Positions 51,931 to 61,396 of a stretch of 64,000 nucleotides of DNA are shown here, piece after piece. The position numbers and the translations under genes were made by a program. Source of the stretch: Porphyromonas gingivalis ATCC 33277 (GTDB taxonomy: Bacteria; Bacteroidota; Bacteroidia; Bacteroidales; Porphyromonadaceae); assembly GCF_000010505.1 (NCBI RefSeq), contig NC_010729.1:792501-856500 (forward strand). The letters are read 5' to 3'. The notes beneath the pieces were generated by a model, which made no database searches, was not told where the DNA came from, and saw only the letters and a program-made list of their open reading frames with translations. Each line of letters starts with the position of its first letter. The first letter of the stretch is position 1.

Positions 51931-53325
51931 TCACAGTCCGTATTTCTCCATTCGCCGGTAGAGAGCTGCCCGGCTCAATCCCAAGGCTCGTGCAGCACGA
52001 CTAACGTTGCCGTTGTATTTAGTCAGCGTCTCTCGGATAGCAGCTTCCTCCATGTCGGTCAAAGCCCGTTCGTCGGAGTGGTCTGCTGCCGTCACCTGCG
52101 AACCGAAGTCAGCCACATCCCGGGCACTGATTTCTCTCGATCCCGAGAGCAATAGCGTACGCTCCACTACGTTTTTCAGTTCGCGTACATTGCCCGGCAG
52201 GGGCATGGCGCAGATACGTCGCATAGCTTCCGCACTCCAAACGGCAGGGGGCAATCCGATCGATTGGGCAAAGGCTTCGCTGAAGGCTTCCACCAGCAGC
52301 TGTATATCCTCCTGACGCTCACGCAGCGGAGGCAGATGCAGATGTATCAGGTTGATTCGATAGTAGAGGTCCTCTCTGAAACGTCCTTCGGCTACCATTT
52401 GCTCCAAGGAAGCATTCGTAGCCGATACCACACGGATGTCCACTCGGTGGGAGACGCTCTCGCCCAACGGCTCGAATGTCTGTTCTTGTAGCACTCGCAG
52501 CAGTTTTACTTGGTTGCCGACCGGCAGTTCGCCTATTTCGTCCAGAAAGATCGTGCCGCCATCAGCCAGCTCGAACCGTCCTTTCCTGTCGGAAAAAGCA
52601 TTGGTAAAAGCTCCTTTCTTATGTCCGAACAGCTCACTTTCGAACAAACTTTCGGGAATCCCACCCAAATTGACCTTGACGAATGGGGCTGAGGCTCGTT
52701 TGCTCCCACGGTGCAGAGCTTCGGCTATCAACTCTTTGCCCGTACCGCTCTCGCCCGTGATCAGCACAGAGGCATGGGTGGGAGCTATGCGGCGTATCTG
52801 TTCCTTGATCTTACAGATGGCATCGCTCCGGCCTATGATATGGGCACAGGGGTCATTCTCTTGGACTGTAGCTTTCGGCTGACGGGCTGTATCTCTGTCA
52901 GACTGTTCCGATGGATTCGCCACAGCTGAGGGAGCAGCCAGATGCAAGGCAGTATCTATGGTACGAAGGAGCCGATCGTTGTCCCATGGCTTGCCTATGA
53001 AGTCGAAAGCTCCAAGCCTCATTCCCTCCACTGCCAGTGGAATCGAAGCCCAAGCCGTCATCAGTATGACAGGGCAGGAAGTGAATATCTGCATCTTCTC
53101 CAGTAGTTCCAATCCTTCCCTGCCGGAGGTCGAAAGGGAGAAATTCATATCCATCAGAATCACAGCCGGCTTACAGCCGCCATCAGGATTCCGCATTATG
53201 GACAAAGCTTCGTCGGGACTGTTGGCTATAACGGGATTATAGCCCGCTCGCTTGAGCACCAGACGCAGTGCGGCACAGACTGCCACATCATCGTCTACGA
53301 CCAAAATATCGATCAGTTTTTCCAT
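51931..53325 (-). CDS. Sigma-54-dependent response regulator (NtrC family)
   Basis: The ATG at 53325 gives 464 residues; an in-frame start 18 nt upstream adds a non-conserved leader. The receiver domain has VVDDD, the phospho-acceptor in VILMDMNFS and the lysine in FIGKPW. The AAA+ domain has Walker A GESGTGKE, LFGHKKGAFTNA, Walker B GGTIFLDEIGEL and FREDLYYRINLI. The C-terminus is a Fis-type helix-turn-helix (NVSRAARALGLSRAALYRRM). The sigma-54 contact loop reads GAFTNA rather than the canonical GAFTGA. It probably drives RpoN promoters outside the window. Confidence 0.92.
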   Translation of the reverse strand: MEKLIDILVVDDDVAVCAALRLVLKRAGYNPVIANSPDEALSIMRNPDGGCKPAVILMDMNFSLSTSGREGLELLEKMQIFTSCPVILMTAWASIPLAVEGMRLGAFDFIGKPWDNDRLLRTIDTALHLAAPSAVANPSEQSDRDTARQPKATVQENDPCAHIIGRSDAICKIKEQIRRIAPTHASVLITGESGTGKELIAEALHRGSKRASAPFVKVNLGGIPESLFESELFGHKKGAFTNAFSDRKGRFELADGGTIFLDEIGELPVGNQVKLLRVLQEQTFEPLGESVSHRVDIRVVSATNASLEQMVAEGRFREDLYYRINLIHLHLPPLRERQEDIQLLVEAFSEAFAQSIGLPPAVWSAEAMRRICAMPLPGNVRELKNVVERTLLLSGSREISARDVADFGSQVTAADHSDERALTDMEEAAIRETLTKYNGNVSRAARALGLSRAALYRRMEKYGL

Positions 53326-53787
53326 TGCACGGTAAAAGTACAAATTGGCATTGAAGCACGGTCTTTTCTGTCGAATGTCTCAATTGAGACTGTTGCAGGG
53401 GATTTTCGTTGAACTCTTTTTCCGCAGAGCTGATTCTTTGTGCCTTCGTGAAAGGTTAAACCTCCAGGACATGAGCACCGAGCAAATAGATATTTTCCCC
53501 CAGTTTCTTTCATAGGTGTATACTTGAGGTTTGCAGAGATCCGCATGAAGCATTCCTTTCTTCGTCAAATCAATGCTTGTGTCGATAGGCGAGAAATCCC
53601 CGGATTTGGGAGATGAGCTTTTCGAATTTTGGGTCGGGGGAAGTCAAGTCCAATAGGAAAAGCAGACGAAGAGAAGCCAAACTCATCCTGTCTTGATCAA
53701 TATGATGGGGTGGAAGGGTTATTCTGCAACGGCCTCAGCTTTTGAAAGTTGAAGCTTTGACGTTATTCCCAGTATCAAAATGAAAAG

Positions 53788-53820
53788 GGGCTGTGTCAAA
53801 ATCGAATTTCGACACAGCCC
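53788..53820 (-). terminator. Terminator downstream of tRNA-Arg
   Basis: GGGCTGTGTC pairs with GACACAGCCC across a 13-nt AT-rich loop, followed on the minus strand by CTTTTCATTTTG. The GGGGCTGTGTCAAAA half also recurs at 48478. The rest of 53344-53787 holds no gene that I can support. Confidence 0.7.
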
Positions 53821-53843
53821 GCACTGATATTTGTAAGACTTTG

Positions 53844-53917
53844 TGACCCGGGCGGGATTCAAACCCGCGACCTTCAGAACCGGAATCTGACGCTCTATTC
53901 AGCTAAGCTACCAGGCC
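53844..53917 (-). tRNA. tRNA-Arg (anticodon CCG)
   Basis: The 74-nt cloverleaf is complete: acceptor GGCCTGG with CCGGGTC, D stem GCTT/GAGC, anticodon stem TCAGA/TCTGA with loop TTCCGGT, and T stem GCGGG/CCCGC with loop TTTGAAT. The anticodon CCG reads the CGG codon. The discriminator is A, and CCA is not encoded. Confidence 0.95.
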
Positions 53918-53977
53918 TTTTTGCAAAACAAAAGTACGAAATTCTTTCTGTTTGAGATTGCTTTTTCTCAAAACAGC

Positions 53978-54724
53978 TTAGCGCTTGCGGCGGAAAAAGA
54001 AGCTCAGATGCTTCATAATCGACTTCCTGCTCCCGTAGTAATGCTTCATGATCAAAAATCTCTCTTTGAGAGAAGCCTTATGATTTTTGTAAGTTATCCC
54101 CCCCCTATCATCCAAAGAGTGCACCAGAATCATTTCTGTATTGACGATATTGCGAGCAGCTTGAAGAATACGAATACACCAATCGAAATCAGCTGAAAAT
54201 CGGTATTTCATGTTGTACGACGGTGCTATCAATCGCTTTGCAATAAAAGCCTGATGGCATACCAACATACCATCCGCAAAACTTCTCCATTGGAGTTCGA
54301 AAGGAGGACGAAGCCGTCGTAAACCCTTCTCCTTACCGGTGGCATCAATCAGCATGGTATCGCCGTAAAGGACATCCGGTAATCCCATTGGAGAGCTTTT
54401 AATACCGTTGGCTATCGCCTCGACAAGATCATCGGATGGCAGAAGGTCGCCGGCATTCAGAAACCAAACATAGTCGCCCAAAGCCATACGCAGGCCCTTA
54501 TTCATAGCATCGTATAGCCCTTTGTCCGGTTCGCTGATCAGTCTGATATCAGAAGACAACGAACGTACCACTTCGGCTGTATTGTCGGGAGAAGCTCCAT
54601 CGACAACAATGTACTCTATATTAGGGTATGTTTGGGAAAGTACGCTGTGGGCTGTTTTGGCGATAATATCCCTTGCACAATAGCAAACTGTAATGATCGA
54701 AAAAACAGGTTTGTTCTCTTCCAT
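53978..54724 (-). CDS. Family 2 glycosyltransferase
   Basis: The ATG at 54724 gives 248 residues beginning MEENKPVFSIITVCYCARD. The GT-A signatures are VVDGASPDNTAEVV and the DxD-like LNAGDLLPSDDLVEA; DFDWCIRIL follows. It is of the WcaA/WfgS-like type and should build surface polysaccharide or LPS. Upstream on the same strand, 152 bp away, is porT; no sugar-synthesis genes are nearby. The acceptor is unknown. Confidence 0.88.
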   Translation of the reverse strand: MEENKPVFSIITVCYCARDIIAKTAHSVLSQTYPNIEYIVVDGASPDNTAEVVRSLSSDIRLISEPDKGLYDAMNKGLRMALGDYVWFLNAGDLLPSDDLVEAIANGIKSSPMGLPDVLYGDTMLIDATGKEKGLRRLRPPFELQWRSFADGMLVCHQAFIAKRLIAPSYNMKYRFSADFDWCIRILQAARNIVNTEMILVHSLDDRGGITYKNHKASLKERFLIMKHYYGSRKSIMKHLSFFFRRKR

Positions 54725-54876
54725 AATATCCAAAAAGCTTAGGCGTCGATACCGGCACAAAGAGGCTATGGTAACAATCGACTGCAAAAATATCCTTTAC
54801 CGGCTAAAAACTCAGATAAAATGTGTTTTTCATTGCAAGGATATGCGCCACTGACCTGTCGAAAAGAGCGTGCCAA

Positions 54877-55611
54877 CTACTCGAAATTGAACGTGAGCAT
54901 AATCATTCGGGTGCGTGCCCGACTGATAGACTGGGTATAGATCAACTTATAATCATCCAAAAGATCAGGACGCTCGTGTGTGATAACGTCGGGAAAACCA
55001 AAGCTAAAACGCAGTTCGGGGCACAATTTGAAAAAAGGCAGGTAAAAATCGCATCCGAGACCGATCTGCACCCCGTAATCGTTCGCTTTGGTATAAATCT
55101 CCAACCCCTTCTTTCGTCCCAGCTCCATAGTCCAGTAAGGCCCGCCGATGAGGTATGGACGCATATTGTTCAGGCGCCGAGAACCATATTTCAATAATAG
55201 CGGAAATTCCAAATAATTGGATCGAACGGAGAAAGAGGCCACGGGTTTCTCCCCATCGGAAAAGACAAACTGCTTGTCTCCGAAGTGCAAAGTCGGAAGC
55301 AAACGTAAATTCAGATTAGGCAGAAGGAACATATCACCGATCACGCCAACGGAAAATCCGGGCGAATATTTAGAAATCTGAGCATAAATCGGAGTCGACG
55401 TACTCCCTTCGGGTACAAACCCGTTGTTGGAGATAACCAAATCCTGGGCATGCATCCCTACATGGAATCCAAGATGATAGCGTTTGTAGTCGGCGTAGGG
55501 GCGATTCTGTACTTTTTCCGTTTGCGCCGACAGCGTACGTCCGGCCCAGGCACAAATCAGGCAAAAGAGAGCGACTCTCAACGAAAAACGTGAATTATAT
55601 AAGAATTGCAT
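54877..55611 (-). CDS. porT: Type IX secretion system protein PorT
   Basis: This 244-residue outer membrane beta-barrel protein has the length and sequence style of P. gingivalis PorT, required for secretion and maturation of gingipains through the type IX system. It has a signal peptide (ALFCLICAWAGRTLSA) and alternating beta strands: YHLGFHVGMHAQDLVIS, FSVGVIGDMFLLPNLNLR, VRSNYLEFPLLLKYGSRR, YGVQIGLGCDFYLP and a final MIMLTFNFE. The order glycosyltransferase, porT, upp, U32 protein, topA is as I recall for P. gingivalis. No other por genes are in the window. Confidence 0.9.
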   Translation of the reverse strand: MQFLYNSRFSLRVALFCLICAWAGRTLSAQTEKVQNRPYADYKRYHLGFHVGMHAQDLVISNNGFVPEGSTSTPIYAQISKYSPGFSVGVIGDMFLLPNLNLRLLPTLHFGDKQFVFSDGEKPVASFSVRSNYLEFPLLLKYGSRRLNNMRPYLIGGPYWTMELGRKKGLEIYTKANDYGVQIGLGCDFYLPFFKLCPELRFSFGFPDVITHERPDLLDDYKLIYTQSISRARTRMIMLTFNFE

Positions 55612-55678
55612 CTGAGAGAATAATCTTCAATTCTTTATTTGGTGTGTAAGATCAACGCCTTATGCAGCAAAGATATTG

Positions 55679-55686
55679 TATTTTTG
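55679..55686 (+). promoter_or_regulatory. -7 promoter box for upp
   Basis: TATTTTTG matches TAnnTTTG 64 bp upstream of the upp ATG. A -33 TTTG at 19-21 nt is not seen. Confidence 0.4.
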
Positions 55687-55749
55687 CGCGAATCGGTATT
55701 TAGAACATCTCGTTCGTAGATTTGCATAACCTACCTCACAACAATAATT

Positions 55750-56400
55750 ATGGAAGTAATACACTTAGGTGCCGAGCATTCTCTTCTCAATAGATTCGTC
55801 ATGGAGATGCGCGATGTCACTATTCAGAACGATCGACTGCGCTTTCGTCGCAATATAGAACGTGTGGGAGAAGTAATGGCCTATGAGATCAGCAAGAAGA
55901 TGACCCAACAGGTGCGTACCGTCACTACGCCCTTGGGTGAGGCCGAGTGCTCCGTACCCCAAGACAAAGTAGTGCTCGCTACGATCCTTCGCGCAGGACT
56001 GCCTTTCCATCATGGCTTCCTCAACTATTTCGACTATTGTGAAAATGCCTTTGTATCCGCCTACAGGAAGTATAAGGACCGCCTGAATTTCGACATCCAC
56101 ATCGAATACATAGCATCGCCGGACATCACAGACAAAGTCCTCATCATATCCGATCCCATGTTGGCCACAGGTAGCTCCATGGAACTGGCATACAAAGCGC
56201 TGCTGACCAAAGGCAATCCGAAACATATCCATATAGCCAGCATAATAGCCAGCCAGCAAGCCGTGGACTATATACGCGGTGTCATGCCGGACAATACTAC
56301 AATATGGATTGCAGCCATCGACCCCACCATAGACGAGCATTCCTATATCGTGCCGGGATTAGGCGACGCAGGCGATTTGGCCTATGGCGAAAAGCTTTGA
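55750..56400 (+). CDS. upp: Uracil phosphoribosyltransferase
   Basis: Upp converts uracil and PRPP to UMP for salvage. The 216-residue product has TILRAGLPFHHGFLNYF, the PRPP loop ISDPMLATGSSMELAYK and a C-terminal PGLGDAGDLAYGEKL that binds uracil. It is divergent from porT and overlaps the next gene by 17 bp. Confidence 0.95.
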   Translation: MEVIHLGAEHSLLNRFVMEMRDVTIQNDRLRFRRNIERVGEVMAYEISKKMTQQVRTVTTPLGEAECSVPQDKVVLATILRAGLPFHHGFLNYFDYCENAFVSAYRKYKDRLNFDIHIEYIASPDITDKVLIISDPMLATGSSMELAYKALLTKGNPKHIHIASIIASQQAVDYIRGVMPDNTTIWIAAIDPTIDEHSYIVPGLGDAGDLAYGEKL

Positions 56401-58291
56401 GCCACGGCTTGTAGAACTGCTTGCTCCGGCCAAAGATCTTGCCACGGGTCAGGCGGCAATCCTCCACGGTGCCGATGCCGTGTATATCGGTGCTCCGTCT
56501 TTCGGTGCGCGAGCTTCGGCAGGAGTATCGATAGAGGATATAGGCAGGCTGGCATGCTTTGCACGACTCTATCGTGCCAAAGTATATGTAGCACTCAATA
56601 CGATCCTGTATGACGATGAGCTTCCCGAAGCAGAACGCATCGCATGGGAGCTTTATCGGGCAGGAGCAGATGCCCTGATCGTACAGGACATGTCCCTATG
56701 TCGTCTGAACCTCCCACCTATAGCCCTCCATGCCAGTACACAATGCGACATCCGCACTGTGGAGAAAGTCCGGATGTTCGAGTCTCTGGGCTATGAGCAG
56801 GTGGTATTGGCCAGAGAGCTGTCCCTTCCCGAAATCCGCAAGATAGCCGACTCCACATCAGTGGTATTGGAAGCCTTTGTACATGGTGCACTCTGTGTGA
56901 GTCTGAGTGGGCAGTGCTACCTCTCCGAGGCACTGACTCGACGCAGTGCCAACCGAGGAGCTTGTGCCCAGCTCTGCAGACTGCCCTATACGATGATCGA
57001 TGCCGATGGAAAGGTAATCCGAAGCAATCAGCATCTTCTTTCCTTGAAAGACTTGAATCGCTCTGCCGAATTGGAGTCGATGCTTGAGGCCGGCATCTCT
57101 TCATTCAAGATCGAAGGCCGACTCAAAGGTATCTCCTATGTCAAAAATGTAACGGCACACTATCGCCGTCTTTTGGACGAACTCATCAGCCGCTACCCCG
57201 AACGTTATTGCAGAGCTTCATCGGGACGCTGCACTTTCGCTTTCCATCCCGCCCCTGAAAAGAGCTTCAACCGTGGCTTCACTAATCTCCTTCTAAGTGG
57301 TAAGCGCGACACAAATACCCTCATCACACCCGAATCGAACAAAAGCAAAGGTGCCTATATCGGCTGCGTGACAGCTGTAAACCGCAACAAGGTCAGCATC
57401 CGGCTGCGATCCGATAATACGGGAGCCAAGCCCTCCCTGGCCAATGGCGATGGCCTTTACCTCTTGCACCCCGACGGCAACATGAGCGGCACGCGCATCA
57501 ATGTGGTTTTACCCGACGGCAGCATACAAGTGGACAATTCTGCCGGCATCGTATCGGGAACAAACGTATTCCGCAATTACGACATCCGTTTCGAGAAAGC
57601 TCTCTCGCAAGACAACTCGGCCGTTCGCCTCATTCCCGTATCTCTTACCTTGACGGATGTTCCGGACGGCTTCTCTCTCTCGATAGAGGCCGACTGCTAC
57701 CCATCTGCAAAGGCTACGATAACAGCTGCTCACGAGCCTGCCACACGGTTCGATGAAGAACAGATCCGCAAGAATCTGACCAAATTAGGTGGTACACCGC
57801 TTGAAGCCGTATCAGTCGATATCCGGCTCAGTCACGACTATTTCATCCCGCTTTCTCTCATTGGCCGGTTAAGGAGAGATGCAGTCCAATCCTTCATCGA
57901 GAAAGCCTCCTCTATGCCTGAACGTGAGGAAAAACCGGTCGTACAACGTCGCATTTCTCCTGCGGCGAGCTGCTTGCAGGAGGGAGAGCAGAGCCTTTCT
58001 TTCTTAGCCAATGTGGCGAATAAGGAAGCAGAAGCCTTCTATCGGCAAATGGGATATACATCCATCGCCCCCACCTTCGAACACTCACATCCCCAAGGCG
58101 TTCCGCTTATGTTTTCGAAGCACTGTCTCCGCTATCATTTGGGCTATTGCCCCACACTCCAACACAAGGAATCGCCGTACAGAGAACCGTACTACCTGAT
58201 TCATGGCGAAACTCGTCTGCGACTCCGATTCGACTGCCAACACTGTCAAATGCTGGTCTATCACGACTCCGAAGGAATCAAGCAGACCTGA
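56384..58291 (+). CDS. U32-family protein, probable RlhA-type 23S rRNA hydroxylation enzyme
   Basis: This 635-residue protein matches the long U32 proteins (peptidase U32 plus DUF3656-like region) whose E. coli member RlhA hydroxylates 23S rRNA C2501. Signatures are ELLAPAKDLATGQAAILHGADAV split over the first 35 residues, EAFVHGALCVSLSGQC, SANRGACAQLCRLPY with candidate Fe-S cysteines, and SFKIEGRLKGISYV. A C-terminal Cys pair (DCQHCQM) is also present. A peptidase role was assigned historically but is doubtful. It overlaps upp by 17 bp. Confidence 0.85.
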   Translation: MAKSFEPRLVELLAPAKDLATGQAAILHGADAVYIGAPSFGARASAGVSIEDIGRLACFARLYRAKVYVALNTILYDDELPEAERIAWELYRAGADALIVQDMSLCRLNLPPIALHASTQCDIRTVEKVRMFESLGYEQVVLARELSLPEIRKIADSTSVVLEAFVHGALCVSLSGQCYLSEALTRRSANRGACAQLCRLPYTMIDADGKVIRSNQHLLSLKDLNRSAELESMLEAGISSFKIEGRLKGISYVKNVTAHYRRLLDELISRYPERYCRASSGRCTFAFHPAPEKSFNRGFTNLLLSGKRDTNTLITPESNKSKGAYIGCVTAVNRNKVSIRLRSDNTGAKPSLANGDGLYLLHPDGNMSGTRINVVLPDGSIQVDNSAGIVSGTNVFRNYDIRFEKALSQDNSAVRLIPVSLTLTDVPDGFSLSIEADCYPSAKATITAAHEPATRFDEEQIRKNLTKLGGTPLEAVSVDIRLSHDYFIPLSLIGRLRRDAVQSFIEKASSMPEREEKPVVQRRISPAASCLQEGEQSLSFLANVANKEAEAFYRQMGYTSIAPTFEHSHPQGVPLMFSKHCLRYHLGYCPTLQHKESPYREPYYLIHGETRLRLRFDCQHCQMLVYHDSEGIKQT

Positions 58292-58390
58292 TACGAGGGG
58301 AAACAGAGTAAGGTGTGTAAATCAGGGCTGTTGCATTAGAAATCGGATGATGGTATTCCATGTTCATAGCCCATTTGTATATAGACGTCA

Positions 58391-58560
58391 GTTCGACGTA
58401 AGAAAAGACCAATGGTCATATCGCAAAAATGCCGTACAATGGTCTCTAATATGCCCCTGGGCGAAGTTGTACTTCTTCTCGATGGCATACTTGCTCCGGG
58501 TCTGCCGAGGTATTCTTCCACAATGTGAAGACGCTCGGAATAGGTCAAATGTTTCGACAT
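58391..58560 (-). pseudogene. Frameshifted transposase N-terminus remnant
   Basis: One minus-strand frame starts MSKHLTYSERLHIVEEYLG, a typical transposase helix-turn-helix start. The continuation (SKYAIEKKYNFAQGHI, then FLRYDHWSF) is in another frame, so the reading frame is broken near 58496. The remainder of the gene is missing. I cannot name the IS family with confidence; an IS3-like OrfA is one option. Confidence 0.55.
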
Positions 58561-58635
58561 GATTACTGCTTTTTTTGACCTCTCCGATTCCGTACACGTC
58601 AGTTCGTAAAAATGGCGGTTTAGCGTTTGGAAAAA

Positions 58636-58710
58636 CGTGGCTCGGGAATTTTTTCATTTTGGCGTGGGAAGTAAAAATTTTACGCGCCACAACGGAAAAA
58701 TTCTCGCTCG
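58636..58710. repeat. Dispersed palindromic intergenic repeat, copy C
   Basis: The left arm CTCGGGAATTTTTTCATTTT and the right arm CAACGGAAAAATTCTCGCTC correspond to the arms of copies A and B. Pairing is less perfect than in copy B. Confidence 0.75.
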
Positions 58711-58963
58711 TGAATCTCAGAAAACTCGAACCGCATTCCGGCCAATTCCGGAACCAAATTCGTGAGGAATCTGCTTACAACGTCAGTTCGACGTAAGAAA
58801 AAGTCAATGAATTTGTTTTCTAATTAGTCGTCCCTTAAAGAGGTTTTTTAAGGGACGACTATATAGAGATAGAGACCTTCTCTTTTTTCAATGGTCTCCT
58901 TAAGTGTAATGATCCACCGAACAATTGCACATGGAACCGGAATGTGCAAGTATCTCTCATTCA

Positions 58964-58994
58964 TTTGTATTGCGGTACGAATACATTACCTTTG
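58964..58994 (+). promoter_or_regulatory. Predicted promoter of topA
   Basis: TTTG, a 19-nt spacer and TACCTTTG match both boxes of the Bacteroidota promoter. It lies 32 bp upstream of the topA ATG at 59027 and rules out the longer frame that opens at 58925. Confidence 0.75.
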
Positions 58995-59026
58995 CGCGCA
59001 AAATCAAACCCCCATCAACCAGAAGG

Positions 59027-61393
59027 ATGAAAAACTTAGTCATCGTAGAGTCTCCGGCAAAAGCCAAAACGATAGGACGTTTCCTCGGTTCGGATTATAC
59101 AGTACTCTCGAGTTACGGACACATCCGCGACCTCAAGCCCAATAAATTCAGTGTAGATATACAAAACAACTACGAGCCGGAATACGAGATCCCTGCCGAT
59201 AAACGTCCGGTAGTCAAGGAACTGAAATCCCAAGCCGACCGATCGGATTTCATCTGGCTGGCTTCCGATGAGGATCGCGAAGGAGAGGCCATCGCATGGC
59301 ATTTGTACGAAGCATTAGGGCTGAAAAACAAACAGACCAAGCGAATTGTATTTCACGAAATCACCGAGACAGCCATCAGAGCTGCTATCGAAAATCCACG
59401 AGATATAGACATCAATCTGGTCGATGCCCAACAGGCGAGGCGCGTCCTCGACCGTATCGTCGGCTTCGAACTTTCTCCCGTTTTATGGAGACGTATTCGT
59501 CCTTCTCTTTCGGCAGGGCGTGTACAGTCCGTTGCACTGCGTCTTATCGTTGAGAGAGAGCGTGAGATAAATGCTTTCGTGCCGGAAGCATCCTTCCGCT
59601 GTACGATAGAGTTCGTCCTTCTCGACGGTAGAATGCTGACGGCGGAATTGCAGAAACGATTCAAGACGAAGGAGGAAGCCCGATATTTCTTGGAGCAATG
59701 TATGGATGCCCACTTTCATATAACGGACGTTACGAAGCGTCCGGGCAAACGTTCTCCGGCCACTCCTTTTACTACCTCGACGCTCCAGCAGGAAGCAGCC
59801 CGAAAACTCGGCTACGGTGTGGCACAGACCATGCGTATCGCTCAGAAGTTGTACGAAGAAGGGCTTATCACCTATATGCGTACAGACTCTGTGAATCTGT
59901 CGGATATGGCCCTCGGTGCACTCAAAAAGGAAATAACCGAACATTGGGGTGAGCAATACTACCGGTTCCGCAGGTACAAGACCAAAACCAAAGGGGCACA
60001 AGAAGCCCACGAAGCCATCCGTCCTACTTATATACATAGGGCAGAGATAGATGGCACCCCGCAAGAGCAAAAGCTATATCAACTGATCCGCCGCAGAACC
60101 ATTGCTTCCCAGATGGCGGATGCCATCCTCGAAAAAACGACGATAACAATCGGAACCGACAAGTTTGCAGAGACCCTCAGCTCGCAAGGAGAGGTGATCG
60201 TATTCGACGGGTTCCTCGGAGTCTATCGTGAAGATTCGGACGAAGAACATGGCTCTGCAAATACCGAGGAGCAGCTATTGCCCTCTGTCAAAGCCGGCGA
60301 TACGCTCTCTCTGCATCATGCGAAAGCAACGGAGAGCTTCACGCAGCGTCCGGCACGCTATACGGAGGCCAGCCTCGTTCGTAAAATGGAGGAGTTGGGC
60401 ATCGGCAGGCCATCCACCTATGCCCCCACTATCCAAACCATACAGAATCGCGAATACGTAGTACGCGGCGACAAACCGGGCAAAACACGCGAATACATCC
60501 TGCTGGAATACCACAAGGGGAAAGCCATAACGGAGACGATCAAAACGGAACTGAACGGGCAGGACCGGAATAAGCTCCTCCCCACTGATATGGGGCTTGT
60601 GGTGAACGACTTTCTCGTGGCTTCGTTCCCTCAGGTGATCGATTACAACTTCACGGCCAAAGTGGAAAAAGAATTTGACCAAATAGCCGAAGGAAAACTG
60701 CAATGGCAGAAGCAGATCGGTCGGTTCTACAACAAATTCCACCCGTTGGTGGCAGAAGCATGCGAGTTCGATCCCGACCAGAAGATCGGTGAAAGAATGC
60801 TGGGTACGGATCCTGTGACCGGAGAATCTGTGGTAGCAAAAATGGGACGCTACGGAGCGATGGTGCAGAAAGGTCACACGGATAAGGAAAACGGTATCAA
60901 GGCGCAGTTTGCCTCGCTCCAGCCGGGACAGTCCATCGAATCCATCACGCTGGAGGAAGCTTTGGAACTATTCCTCCTGCCCAAGAAATTGGGACAATAT
61001 GAGGATGCGGATGTAATGGTAGCCGTAGGACGCTTCGGCCCTTATATCAAGCATGCAGGCAAGTTTGTAGGGTTGCCAAAAGATACCGATCCCCTTTCCG
61101 TTTCGCTTGACGATGCCATCAGGTATATCGCTGACAAACGCGAGAAGGAGGAAAAAAGCCTGATCAAAGGATTTGCAGAAGATCCGGAGATGGAGATCCG
61201 CACAGGGCGTTTCGGCGTTTATATCAAATACAAAGGGAAAAACTACAAAGTCCCTAAAACGGTGGAAGACCCGGAGAAACTCACCCTCGAAGAATGTCTG
61301 AAATACGTGGAAGAGGGAGAGACGAAACCGGCCAAGGGAAAGAAAAAAGCTCCGGCCAAAAAGACATCGGCAAAGAAGACTGCCAAGAAATAA
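59027..61393 (+). CDS. topA: DNA topoisomerase I
   Basis: TopA relaxes negative supercoils. The ATG at 59027, preceded by AGAAGG, gives 788 residues starting MKNLVIVESPAKAKTIGRFL. The Toprim domain has WLASDEDREGEAIAWHL, and the active-site tyrosine lies in GLITYMRTDSVNLS. RVLDRIVGFELSPVLWRRI and ARYTEASLVRKMEELGIGRP are further signatures. Instead of zinc fingers the C-terminus carries TopoI C-terminal repeats (VAVGRFGPYIKHAGKFVGLP, IRTGRFGVYIKYKGKNYKVP) and a Lys/Ala-rich tail. truA begins 3 bp later. Confidence 0.95.
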   Translation: MKNLVIVESPAKAKTIGRFLGSDYTVLSSYGHIRDLKPNKFSVDIQNNYEPEYEIPADKRPVVKELKSQADRSDFIWLASDEDREGEAIAWHLYEALGLKNKQTKRIVFHEITETAIRAAIENPRDIDINLVDAQQARRVLDRIVGFELSPVLWRRIRPSLSAGRVQSVALRLIVEREREINAFVPEASFRCTIEFVLLDGRMLTAELQKRFKTKEEARYFLEQCMDAHFHITDVTKRPGKRSPATPFTTSTLQQEAARKLGYGVAQTMRIAQKLYEEGLITYMRTDSVNLSDMALGALKKEITEHWGEQYYRFRRYKTKTKGAQEAHEAIRPTYIHRAEIDGTPQEQKLYQLIRRRTIASQMADAILEKTTITIGTDKFAETLSSQGEVIVFDGFLGVYREDSDEEHGSANTEEQLLPSVKAGDTLSLHHAKATESFTQRPARYTEASLVRKMEELGIGRPSTYAPTIQTIQNREYVVRGDKPGKTREYILLEYHKGKAITETIKTELNGQDRNKLLPTDMGLVVNDFLVASFPQVIDYNFTAKVEKEFDQIAEGKLQWQKQIGRFYNKFHPLVAEACEFDPDQKIGERMLGTDPVTGESVVAKMGRYGAMVQKGHTDKENGIKAQFASLQPGQSIESITLEEALELFLLPKKLGQYEDADVMVAVGRFGPYIKHAGKFVGLPKDTDPLSVSLDDAIRYIADKREKEEKSLIKGFAEDPEMEIRTGRFGVYIKYKGKNYKVPKTVEDPEKLTLEECLKYVEEGETKPAKGKKKAPAKKTSAKKTAKK

Positions 61394-61396
61394 TAA

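Larger units (their letters stand above)
58386..58801. repeat. Segment bounded by 21-bp direct repeats and containing degraded mobile DNA
   Basis: An identical 21-mer beginning CGTCAGTTCGACG occurs at 58386-58406 and 58781-58801, 395 bp apart; a partial copy lies at 58597. The interval holds a transposase remnant and the dispersed palindrome, so it may be a relic of insertion or recombination. No intact gene is present in 58292-59026. Confidence 0.7.

Noticed and set aside
58925-59026. Upstream extension of topA
   Set aside because: The predicted promoter (58964-58994) lies inside it, and the conserved TopA N-terminus begins at 59027.
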